Of a stretch of 7,582 nt of DNA, positions 1-6,619 are shown in pieces. The first letter of the stretch is position 1, and every line of letters starts with the position of its first letter. The translations under genes were made by a program, and so were the position numbers. A model generated the notes under the pieces. That model ran no database searches. It saw only the letters and a list, made by a program, of their open reading frames with translations, and was not told the DNA's origin. The stretch is from JAUXFK01 sp034189035 (GTDB lineage Bacteria; Desulfobacterota; UBA8473), in contig JAXHVA010000160.1 in NCBI GenBank assembly GCA_034189035.1, positions 1-7,582 on the forward strand, read 5' to 3'.

Positions 1-568
1 CATAAACATCATGTATAATCAATACTAAAAACGATAAATTAGTATCTACCTTATTTAACTGAAAATCACCATATTTATAGGCAAATCAATACCTTGCACA
101 TTTTTTGCTTAGGAATATCCGGTAGAAGCTCAAGAGGAACTCGGAGTGGTCCATTATACATTGCAGATTGTCTTTTCTTCTGTTTGTCCACCCACCTCTT
201 CCCTCTAGATTACTTCTCCAATGATCTCAGCAATCTTGCTATCTTCTCACCCTTCAATTCAATCACAGTGCAACCGGTCTTTCCTATTAGCTCCAAAGAA
301 GATCTATATAATCGGGTTCTCCTATAACGATGCATGCCCTTCCATGATAATGGTTGTTGTGTTGCTAAGAACTTGTCTTTTTGCGAGATGAGTCTAGAAA
401 AATTTGTTTTATGTATCGTTAATAATGAAGGGGAGGTGGTTTTTGAAATCCTGAAGTTGTGTTAAGGTGATGATGGATAGACTCATGGCATGCAGATTAA
501 TATAGTCGATCGAAAGATGGACGCACAGTAAAATGTCACATACGACAAGACGAGTTGTGTAGGCCATC
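1..568. other. Gene-poor region with no convincing gene, possibly decayed coding DNA
   Basis: I see no intact gene here. The minus strand is open without a stop from about 461 down to the TAA at 210-212, and the same frame stays open for about 45 codons beyond that stop. No start codon with a good ribosome-binding site precedes it, and I recognise no family in the translation (it includes IGKTGCTVIELKGEKIARLL). On the plus strand, 388-465 encodes a 25-residue peptide, MSLEKFVLCIVNNEGEVVFE and five more residues, with a faint resemblance to the N-terminus of IS110-type transposases; this is far too short to call. The region lies downstream of the operon and contains no clear terminator for it. 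The best description is decayed or non-coding accessory DNA. Confidence 0.4.
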
Positions 569-2266
569 CTATCCATCCAGTACGCGTCTGACCGCTTTGG
601 CTAAATCCTTCAAACCAATGGGCTTCATCAGGTATTCCCGAATGCCGATTCCTTTTGCTTCATCAGCCGTAATCTCTTCACTGTAGCCGGAGCAGAGTAT
701 TATCGGCATATCCGGCCTGTTTTTGAGTATTTCCTCGGCCAGTGTTTTTCCGGTCATTTTAGGCATGGTCATATCCGCTATTACCAAATTGAAAAAACGA
801 ATATCGTTTAAAAAAAGGTTCAATGCTTCAACACTATCGTTGTGGGTAACAACAGTATAGCCGAATTCTTCCAGCATTTCCCTCATCAATTCCGTTTGAA
901 TGGTTTCGTCATCCACGATGAAAATTTTTTCACTGCCGCCTTTTATTTCTTCCTCCTTTAATTTTTCGACATGTTCTTCCATCTGAATGATTGGGAAAAA
1001 AACCCGGAATATGCTGCCTGAACCGGAAGAGCTTTCAACATGAATCGTGCCTTTGTAGTTCTTAACAATGCTATGTACGACAGAAAGCCCCATTCCTGTT
1101 CCCTTGCCATCTTCTTTGGTTGTAAAAAATGGCTCAAATATACGATCTTTTACCTCATTTGTCATCCCATGTCCTGAATCCATAACATAAAGTCCCACAT
1201 ACTTGCCGGATGTCAAATAGGGATAGGGCTTAGGGGTTTCCTGATTGGTGAGGAAATTTTCAAGACAAATTTGAATTGTGCCCCCCTCCTTTTCCATCGC
1301 ATGTACTGCATTGGTGCAAAGATTCATGATGACCTGATGGATTCGGGTTGGATCAGCCAGTATATACGCTTCGCTACTCAATTCGCTTTTTATTTCTATA
1401 TTTGCAGGCAAAGAAGCACGTAACATTTTAATCACTTCAACGACAATAGTTTTAATTTGGGTGGGTCGGCCTTCCTCTTTTGCCTGATGGCTGAAGGTCA
1501 ATATTTGGCGTACAAGCTCTTTCGCACGCAATGCTGCTTTGAGAACCTGATTTAAATTATTTTCGATTGTACTGTCACCAGACACTTTTTTAAGGGAAAT
1601 TTCCGTAAATCCGATAAGTGCAGACAGGATATTGTTGAAGTCGTGGGCGATTCCACCTGCGATAGTCCCGATGGCCTCCATTCTTTTGGCTTCCTGGAAC
1701 TGCATGATCATTTCCGTCCGTTCTTTCTCAAATTGTTTCCTTTCAAAAAGTTCCCTTTTCAGCCTTTCGTTTGCCTGTTTTAGTTCTTCTGTTCGTTTTC
1801 TCACTCGGGTCTCGAGGATTTCCTTGTCCGCATGAACTTGTTTCCCTAAACGCTCCAAGGCTTGATAATCAAGCGCAAGGTTTCTGCCGTGTTGGATTAA
1901 TTGCTGTTTTTCAGTAAATCCATAACTGTCTTTCTGGATTACCAGAAAATGTCTTTCCAGTAAATTGATGGCTGATGCCTCAAAAAAATATTCATTTCCT
2001 TCGGCATCCGTTTCAATCCACAATCCGGACTTGATTGAGCCCGAACGGTTACTCGCCCAAAAAGAGTTGACCTCTTCAATAAAGTTACTGATAAACGTAA
2101 ATTCTTTCACCGGATATAGTTTCCAGCTCGACATTTCTGACGGCCTGCAGATACGATTCAACCATTCAACATGTCCGCTGACCAAAGTAAAAGCATTTTC
2201 GGAAATTTTCTCAAGAATTACGGTGTCCATTAACTGGCAAAGTTTTGAAATTAGCACATCATTCAC
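569..2266 (-). CDS. Soluble hybrid histidine kinase with C-terminal receiver domain
   Basis: A 565-residue protein with no transmembrane helix, so probably cytoplasmic. Residues 1-125 form an N-terminal sensor region of PAS-like size with the motif SGLWIETDAEGNEYFFEA; I cannot name it. A predicted coiled coil (about 130-190) leads into the HisKA dimerisation domain, with phospho-acceptor His208 in GGIAHDFNN. The ATPase domain shows the N box (Asn315 and Asn319 in NLCTNAVHAM), the G1 box DSGHGM (363-368), EPFFTTK, and the G2 box GTGMGL (389-394). The receiver (about 447-562) has the acidic pair Asp452/Asp453, phospho-acceptor Asp498 (IADMTMP), Ser526 and Lys548 (MKP). All catalytic residues are present, so it should autophosphorylate and pass phosphate to its own receiver; no HPt or output gene follows. 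The GTG start shares its G with the preceding TAG stop. It is the last gene of the operon. Confidence 0.93.
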   Translation of the reverse strand: MNDVLISKLCQLMDTVILEKISENAFTLVSGHVEWLNRICRPSEMSSWKLYPVKEFTFISNFIEEVNSFWASNRSGSIKSGLWIETDAEGNEYFFEASAINLLERHFLVIQKDSYGFTEKQQLIQHGRNLALDYQALERLGKQVHADKEILETRVRKRTEELKQANERLKRELFERKQFEKERTEMIMQFQEAKRMEAIGTIAGGIAHDFNNILSALIGFTEISLKKVSGDSTIENNLNQVLKAALRAKELVRQILTFSHQAKEEGRPTQIKTIVVEVIKMLRASLPANIEIKSELSSEAYILADPTRIHQVIMNLCTNAVHAMEKEGGTIQICLENFLTNQETPKPYPYLTSGKYVGLYVMDSGHGMTNEVKDRIFEPFFTTKEDGKGTGMGLSVVHSIVKNYKGTIHVESSSGSGSIFRVFFPIIQMEEHVEKLKEEEIKGGSEKIFIVDDETIQTELMREMLEEFGYTVVTHNDSVEALNLFLNDIRFFNLVIADMTMPKMTGKTLAEEILKNRPDMPIILCSGYSEEITADEAKGIGIREYLMKPIGLKDLAKAVRRVLDG

Positions 2267-3270
2267 TACTTATACTCCCATTTATAAACATCGTATAAAG
2301 ATGATTTCAAATCTTCTTTTATCGAAACAGGTATGAAGAGTTCACGATGGTTGCCTGCAACACTGAAGGTCTCTTTATCGATCAGCACATGGCCATATAA
2401 TGCATAATGCATCAGCTTTTTGGATAATTGGATGCAATCGCCATGGCAATGAAAAATCCGTTTTCCCATCAAGATTGAATAACCGATAAAAATGCTGCCC
2501 GATGCCATTCCCATCCGAATGGGAATAGATAACTCAGTAGGATTTTGTTTCTGATATTCTAAAGAAAATGCCTCCAGAATTTTTTGAACAGCAAAAAGGG
2601 CTTCCGATGAAGTATTTCTTCTCCTCGAATATATTCCGAATACAGCTACAAGAAGGTCTCCGAACAGTGTTTTAATGTATCCGTTATTCTCACTTATTTC
2701 TTTCGTTAGTATTTTTAAAAATGGAAGTACTCTTTCCTGGATCTTTGTTTCAGAAAGCGATATAATTTGTGCACTGGTATGCTTAATATCTATTGAAAGA
2801 ACCGTAGCAGGAATTTTTACTATTTTTATACTCTGGGAATCTTCTTCTACACAGACGGATTCATCTTTGCCGGATATGGCGTTAGATAAACCTTTGATAT
2901 TTTCGACTTCTTCTGTATTCGCAAATTGCTGGAGTGAAATTTGCGTATCATTTCTTCCGGTAACGTCTAGAAAGATCAATCCATATCCATCTTTTTGTTT
3001 AAAGATATGAACGTCGATACGTTTGCTCATTTGAATGTTCAGATTTTTTATTACATGAGCGTTCCCTTTCAGGGGGAGTAAACCGATCATGAAATCAAAA
3101 ATATCTGAAATAAAAACATCTGTACATAAAAGGTCTGGGGCAATACCTTCGAATTCACCCCCCCATTCAATAATCTTTCCTGCCTCATCTGTCAGTATAT
3201 ATGCAAATGCATCCGTGCCCAGTGCACGGATGCAAACATATTTTAAAATGGCTTCAGGATAATTTTTCAT
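2266..3270 (-). CDS. PAS-like plus class III cyclase-like protein with substituted active site
   Basis: A 334-residue soluble protein. Residues 20-120 look PAS-like (AYILTDEAGKIIEW ... GLLPL ... GLIFLDVTGRN), followed by a short linker. Residues 153-300 match the class III adenylate/guanylate cyclase fold: ATVLSIDI carries metal-binding Asp161, IKTLFGDLLVAVFG carries Lys200 and metal-binding Asp205, and IRMGMASGSIFIGY matches the usual glycine-rich strand. In the segment normally reading DxxGxxVNxAxR the sequence is HCHGDCIQLSKK. Thus the adenine-contacting Asp is His274, the transition-state Asn is Gln281 and the transition-state Arg is Lys285. Both metal ligands remain, but activity is doubtful; it may bind nucleotide or regulate a partner. 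The start is ATG 3270, one base after the GTPase stop. A longer version starting at TTG 3297 would overlap the GTPase by 26 nt and is less likely. Confidence 0.8.
   Translation of the reverse strand: MKNYPEAILKYVCIRALGTDAFAYILTDEAGKIIEWGGEFEGIAPDLLCTDVFISDIFDFMIGLLPLKGNAHVIKNLNIQMSKRIDVHIFKQKDGYGLIFLDVTGRNDTQISLQQFANTEEVENIKGLSNAISGKDESVCVEEDSQSIKIVKIPATVLSIDIKHTSAQIISLSETKIQERVLPFLKILTKEISENNGYIKTLFGDLLVAVFGIYSRRRNTSSEALFAVQKILEAFSLEYQKQNPTELSIPIRMGMASGSIFIGYSILMGKRIFHCHGDCIQLSKKLMHYALYGHVLIDKETFSVAGNHRELFIPVSIKEDLKSSLYDVYKWEYK
2275..2279 (-). promoter_or_regulatory. Shine-Dalgarno for the kinase, supporting its GTG start
   Basis: On the minus strand GGGAG lies 8 nt upstream of the GTG at 2266, which is ideal spacing. 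It sits inside the last codons of the preceding cyclase-like gene, so the kinase start overlaps that gene's TAG by one base. The first in-frame ATG is at codon 13 and lacks this spacing. The two ATG triplets just downstream of the GTG are out of frame. Confidence 0.6.
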
Positions 3271-3271
3271 A

Positions 3272-3769
3272 TCAATATTCCAGTAAGCGTTCTGCAAGAG
3301 AGAAAAAGGCCTTTTCTACACCTTCATTGTTTTTGGCACTTGTCCGTAAAGCGATTTTACCTGAATTCGAATATTGGTCTATAACTTTGGGATCAATTTC
3401 CCAACTCTCAAAAATATCCGATTTATTAAACGCAATAACATATGGAACGTTTCCAATTTCCGATTCTACCATTTGGATAAGATCCTGAGCAACGGGAAGT
3501 GTCTCGGCCCGAGTTCCGTCAACGACATAAATGCATCCTGAAGCGCCTCTTAAATAAGAAGTTCGGATATCCTGGAAGGCGTCCTTTCCATGAATGTCCC
3601 AAAGAATAATTGTCATATCTGTCTTTTTTACAAATATTTGTTTTTTATCAATTTTTACACCAACCGTAGTATGATATTTTTCTGAGAATATACTTCTTAC
3701 ATACTGTTCTACAAGGCTTGTTTTACCAACTGCAAATGCTCCAAGCATGCAAACTTTCTTTTTAATCAT
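3272..3769 (-). CDS. Ras/Rab-type small GTPase lacking the catalytic glutamine
   Basis: A 165-residue single-domain P-loop GTPase of the Ras superfamily, the usual size for the family. G1 (Walker A) is GAFAVGKTS at 10-18. Switch I holds YHTTVGVKID, with Thr35 where the Mg-sensing Thr lies in Ras. G3 is WDIHG at 57-61, G4 is NKSD at 115-118 and G5 is TSAK at 143-146, so nucleotide binding and guanine specificity look intact. The residue after the G3 Gly is Lys62, where Ras and Rab have the catalytic Gln; His60 replaces the usual Ala. No C-terminal cysteine motif for lipidation is present (it ends LLEY). The start ATG overlaps the OmpA-protein stop as ATGA and has the Shine-Dalgarno AAGGG 8 nt upstream. 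The OmpA protein is its likeliest partner. It belongs to the prokaryotic Ras-like GTPases; the subfamily is not assigned here. Confidence 0.93.
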   Translation of the reverse strand: MIKKKVCMLGAFAVGKTSLVEQYVRSIFSEKYHTTVGVKIDKKQIFVKKTDMTIILWDIHGKDAFQDIRTSYLRGASGCIYVVDGTRAETLPVAQDLIQMVESEIGNVPYVIAFNKSDIFESWEIDPKVIDQYSNSGKIALRTSAKNNEGVEKAFFSLAERLLEY

Positions 3770-5541
3770 TTCTTTATCCCTTCTTCGCGTGTGGCAGTAA
3801 AAGTAACAATTCGATAGATCGCTGATGCTTCCTCCGAATCTTGTGGTTTTGCGCCTGGGTGTATGCCTTTGCCTTCTGTTACTATATTTTCTCGATTGAT
3901 ACTGTAATCAGTCAGATATGTCAGCACCTTTTCAGCGCGTGTCCAGCTGATTTGACTGTTTTGCGCCTCAGTTCCCGAGGCATCTGTAAATCCGCAAATT
4001 TTAACATGAAGCGGAATATTCAAACTCTCAGACAGGTTCTTTAATATACGGATTTTTTCTGCCGCATTTTGCAATAATTGATGGTTTTGTATATCTATAA
4101 CCTGTTTTCCGCTATCAAATTTAATTTTAATATCCGAAAGTTCCTGAATCGTTCGATCCATTTTTTCAAGATCCGTATTTTTAAGTTCGCTAATGTTGTA
4201 ATCATTTATGCCGGGGACAAGCACAGCCCGTTCACAAAAATGTTTGATCCAGGATTGTGACGCTTCTCCGGAGGCGGCAATAGTATCATCTTTCAAAATA
4301 AGGTCTACTGTTTTCGGCGGTTTGAGCCATTTGACGGCTCGTGTCTTAATCAGCTTCGGGTGCAGAGCATAGTATGGCTCCCATTGATAAACCATTTTAG
4401 ACTCATTTAGACCTGCCTCCCTTGCCATAGGCCTCTCATCACGAGATAACGTATCCTTCAAGCCGGTGATAATATAGTGTCTGCTTTTCCTGTCGGCATG
4501 CAGCACCACGATGCCTGGTTCGGATTTTAATTTTTCAACATATCGTTTGAATTGTATGTGCTGCCGGAAGACTGTAAATGCCCCTATACCGGATGCAAGC
4601 GCAATTATTAAAAGGATGATAATAAAGGCCGGTGAAATCCTGTTATTTAATTTATTGGAAATTTTTTGTTCAAGTCCGTCTTCCAGCAGTTCTTTCGTAA
4701 CGGAAAAAGGCACAATATCTCCATTGAACTCATTCAGGTTTTTCAAGTAACGCCGATGGACGGTATCAATCATCTCGCGATAATACTGTCGAAGCTCTAG
4801 CGGAGGACGGCCGCGGATGACAGCAGCAATAATTGCTTGTGGACCCTGTTCAACCCAGATGCTCATGTCTTTGCCCATGCGCAATGTTTCAATTTCATCT
4901 CCATTCTTCTGTTCAAAGGAGTCATTCATAAAATCCTGAATGGCCGTCAGCATACCGGAAATAAGATCGGGGTCCTTTGCTTGTGTACCAGAAACTTCCA
5001 CATGTTGCAGAACGATGCCGGTTTTCCGATGGATAAGGAAGATCTGCTCCACCTGAAATACCATCGTATGGAACAAAACGACTTCGGCAAATGTGGTCCC
5101 AGTCCTGAATGCTTCGATGCGCCATTTTAGGCCTTGAATGGAAAAGCTTTGATTTAAAAGAGCATTCAGGGACTGAAACATCGCGCTAATAGTTGCTCGT
5201 ATCGCTTTTCGGATACCGGGGCCGAGTGCTGGAAAAATGGCTTCGGCCAAAGCTTGTGGATTTTTAGTGACCGATATCCGGACTGACTGGTCAATGGCTG
5301 GCTGAAGCGCACGCGAGATTCCATTATCCTTAGCAACACTCAATGTAATTGCATCCGGTAATATTCGGCTAACTTCCGTGGCTCGGGTCAAAGGATCGTC
5401 AAGTCGTTCTTCAAGACAGCTTAATTCTTTTATTTCCGGCCCTACCAAATGCTTTCGTAATTCTATCCACTCCTCATGTGGTGTAGAATTAATACCGGAT
5501 TTTTCAGTCTTTGATGACTTGTTTAGGTCGTCCGTCTTCAT
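3766..5541 (-). CDS. Inner-membrane OmpA-domain protein with roadblock/longin-like cytoplasmic region
   Basis: A 591-residue protein with probable N-in, C-periplasm topology. Residues 25-135 are helical and start with LRKHLVGPEIKELSCLEERL. Residues 162-245 (VEQIFLIHRKTGIVLQHV, then DLISGMLTAIQDF, then MGKDMSIWVEQGPQAIIAAV) have the strand/helix order and 'stored-signal' style of roadblock/longin folds; this is judged by eye. A single transmembrane helix spans about 303-325 (AFIIILLIIALASGIGAFTV). Residues 340-455 form a periplasmic domain, perhaps BON-like. Residues 472-586 form an OmpA/MotB-type peptidoglycan-binding domain (FDSGKQVI, then GFTDASG, SWTRAEKVL, EGKG). Asp520 and Arg535 match the diaminopimelate-binding pair of OmpA proteins, with the expected 15-residue spacing. 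There is no signal peptide, so it is not an outer-membrane porin. It starts 15 nt after the coiled-coil gene with only a weak ribosome-binding site. Confidence 0.88.
   Translation of the reverse strand: MKTDDLNKSSKTEKSGINSTPHEEWIELRKHLVGPEIKELSCLEERLDDPLTRATEVSRILPDAITLSVAKDNGISRALQPAIDQSVRISVTKNPQALAEAIFPALGPGIRKAIRATISAMFQSLNALLNQSFSIQGLKWRIEAFRTGTTFAEVVLFHTMVFQVEQIFLIHRKTGIVLQHVEVSGTQAKDPDLISGMLTAIQDFMNDSFEQKNGDEIETLRMGKDMSIWVEQGPQAIIAAVIRGRPPLELRQYYREMIDTVHRRYLKNLNEFNGDIVPFSVTKELLEDGLEQKISNKLNNRISPAFIIILLIIALASGIGAFTVFRQHIQFKRYVEKLKSEPGIVVLHADRKSRHYIITGLKDTLSRDERPMAREAGLNESKMVYQWEPYYALHPKLIKTRAVKWLKPPKTVDLILKDDTIAASGEASQSWIKHFCERAVLVPGINDYNISELKNTDLEKMDRTIQELSDIKIKFDSGKQVIDIQNHQLLQNAAEKIRILKNLSESLNIPLHVKICGFTDASGTEAQNSQISWTRAEKVLTYLTDYSINRENIVTEGKGIHPGAKPQDSEEASAIYRIVTFTATREEGIKK
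3778..3782 (-). promoter_or_regulatory. Shine-Dalgarno of the GTPase gene
   Basis: AAGGG on the minus strand lies 8 nt before the ATG at 3769, within the last codons of the OmpA-domain gene. With the ATGA stop/start overlap, this suggests coupled synthesis of the membrane anchor and the GTPase. Confidence 0.5.
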
Positions 5542-5556
5542 CGATTCGGCTTTCGG

Positions 5557-6174
5557 TTATTTCTTTTGTGCAGAGACGATCTCAGAAATACGGGCTTCGT
5601 CAGATAAATTAATTGCCAGGTTGATAAATAATTCCGAAAGTGCTGAACGATCTACCTTTGCCTCTGTCAGAGCGCTGATAGCCTCGTTCAGTTCACTTGA
5701 GTTTAATTCATATTTCTCCTTGATATCCCTGGTCAAGCGCTTGGCCTGTTCTAAAATCTGTTCCCTTAAATCTCTCGAACGTTTTTCTGATCGATCTTCG
5801 ACCTGCCCTATTTTTTTATTCATTGTTGCTAGAAGATCTTTTATTTCATGGGAGAGCGTCTTGTCTGTTTCACTTCTCTCATCCGACTCTTTTTCCAGGC
5901 ATTTAGTCAAGGCATTCAATTCATCTTTTATATAGGTTTCAAGAATATCTATACGCTTCAGCGTTTCACTTCTCAAATCATTCGTTTCTTTTTTCAAAAG
6001 GAGTTCCATTTTGGTGAACCGGTTTTCATAATCCCGTATCTGGTTACCAAAAAGAATATCCCTGATTTTATTCATGTTGCCCAAATCATCCGTTTCCGAA
6101 GATGCAATTTCCTGCATTTGAATTACGTTCTCTTTCTTTGGTTCCTGGATGCCGTTTTTTTCAGTGCTTTTCAT
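5557..6174 (-). CDS. Soluble coiled-coil protein, first gene of the GTPase operon
   Basis: A 205-residue, highly charged protein with no signal peptide or membrane helix. Residues 1-35 look disordered. A conserved-looking motif, KIRDILFGNQIRDYENRF (36-53), precedes a long helical coiled coil (about 48-172) rich in Glu, Lys, Arg and Asp with Leu/Ile heptads. The C-terminal segment KVDRSALSELFINLAINL (173-190) looks like a separate short helical motif. I cannot assign a biochemical function; an elongated scaffold or effector for the GTPase is plausible from position only. The motif at 37-48 resembles residues 28-39 of the next gene's product. The ATG has a strong Shine-Dalgarno, AAAGGAGA, 8 nt upstream, the best in the operon, as fits a first gene. 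Confidence 0.8.
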   Translation of the reverse strand: MKSTEKNGIQEPKKENVIQMQEIASSETDDLGNMNKIRDILFGNQIRDYENRFTKMELLLKKETNDLRSETLKRIDILETYIKDELNALTKCLEKESDERSETDKTLSHEIKDLLATMNKKIGQVEDRSEKRSRDLREQILEQAKRLTRDIKEKYELNSSELNEAISALTEAKVDRSALSELFINLAINLSDEARISEIVSAQKK

Positions 6175-6182
6175 ATTATAAT

Positions 6183-6190
6183 TCTCCTTT
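6183..6190 (-). promoter_or_regulatory. Strong Shine-Dalgarno of the first operon gene
   Basis: AAAGGAGA on the minus strand lies 8 nt upstream of the ATG at 6174. It fixes the start of the coiled-coil gene and implies efficient translation of the first protein. Confidence 0.7.
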
Positions 6191-6243
6191 ACTCTTTTGT
6201 TTATGGTTCATCACTGATTCGTGTAAAACCAAATAGAGACAAC

Positions 6244-6483
6244 ATGGATACTCCTAAGAACCAGAAATTTTCGCACCAATACAGAATTGAGTCATATCTA
6301 TCCAAATTATTAAACCAGCAATTAAATAGGATAGCTCCTTTTAATCTAGGCAAACATTTTTGGCCACTTATCTATTATGGCCTCAGTAATGATTTAATGA
6401 TTGGAATTTATATAGAAACGAAATCAGTGATCAAAACAAAAACAGTTGTTACGCATGAACGGTTTTTTATAAAAACCAAATGA
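6244..6483 (+). CDS. Small hypothetical open frame, divergent from the operon
   Basis: A 79-residue frame running ATG to TGA, starting MDTPKNQKFSHQYRIESYL and ending VTHERFFIKTK. It does not lie over another gene, unlike most spurious frames here, and its composition looks protein-like. Only a weak AGAG precedes the ATG, no family is recognised and no promoter is obvious. It may be a real small gene, the remnant of a larger one, or chance inside the operon leader. Confidence 0.2.
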   Translation: MDTPKNQKFSHQYRIESYLSKLLNQQLNRIAPFNLGKHFWPLIYYGLSNDLMIGIYIETKSVIKTKTVVTHERFFIKTK

Positions 6484-6584
6484 ATAATTGCTTCTGTTTA
6501 TTTATTATGGTGTGCAAGTAACTGCTCAAAAGTAGTATTATGTGTATAAATAGCCGGATTTTTAAGTTTTAAGACTTTTTTTCC

Positions 6585-6614
6585 ATAATAATCGAAAATC
6601 TATTTTTTTGTCAA
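6585..6614 (-). promoter_or_regulatory. Sigma-70-like promoter of the five-gene operon
   Basis: On the minus strand a perfect -35 TTGACA (6614-6609) is followed after 18 bp by TATTAT (6590-6585), a 5/6 match to the -10 consensus. It is the best promoter-like pair found upstream of the coiled-coil gene and points into the operon. AT-rich DNA lies upstream. The long distance to the start codon (about 400 nt) is the main reason for caution. Confidence 0.5.
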
Positions 6615-6619
6615 GTTCT

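Larger units (their letters stand above)
6175..6584 (-). other. Long 5' leader of the operon, about 400 nt
   Basis: If the promoter at 6585-6614 is the one used, transcription begins near 6578 and leaves about 400 nt before the first start codon. I recognise no riboswitch, attenuator or T-box in it. It contains a short AT-rich inverted repeat at 6461-6477 (GGTTTTT, 3-nt loop, AAAAACC) that would be only weakly stable. The opposite strand carries a small open frame (6244-6483). Confidence 0.3.

Noticed and set aside
94..327. Plus-strand open frame of 77 codons
   Set aside because: The true initiation codon is not ATG, there is no good ribosome-binding site, the composition is Ser/Phe/Leu-rich like an antisense reading, and no family is recognised.
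388..465. Possible IS110-type transposase N-terminal fragment on the plus strand
   Set aside because: The peptide is only 25 residues, the resemblance is weak and no downstream IS110 motif is readable.
543..560. Inverted repeat ACAA...TTGT just after the operon, considered as a terminator
   Set aside because: The stem is only 4 bp before mismatches and no T-tract follows on the minus strand.
3766..5541. Reading the OmpA-domain protein as an outer-membrane porin or a MotB stator
   Set aside because: It has no signal peptide or beta-barrel region, no MotA-like neighbour and no MotB plug/Asp transmembrane motif; only the C-terminal peptidoglycan-binding domain is shared.
5378..5935. Plus-strand open frame of 185 codons
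   Set aside because: It runs antisense through the junction of two well-supported minus-strand genes, and its Ser/Phe-rich composition is typical of an antisense shadow.
5848..6483. Plus-strand open frame of 211 codons
   Set aside because: Its first half is antisense to the coiled-coil gene; only the part after 6244 lies outside that gene and is listed separately at low confidence.
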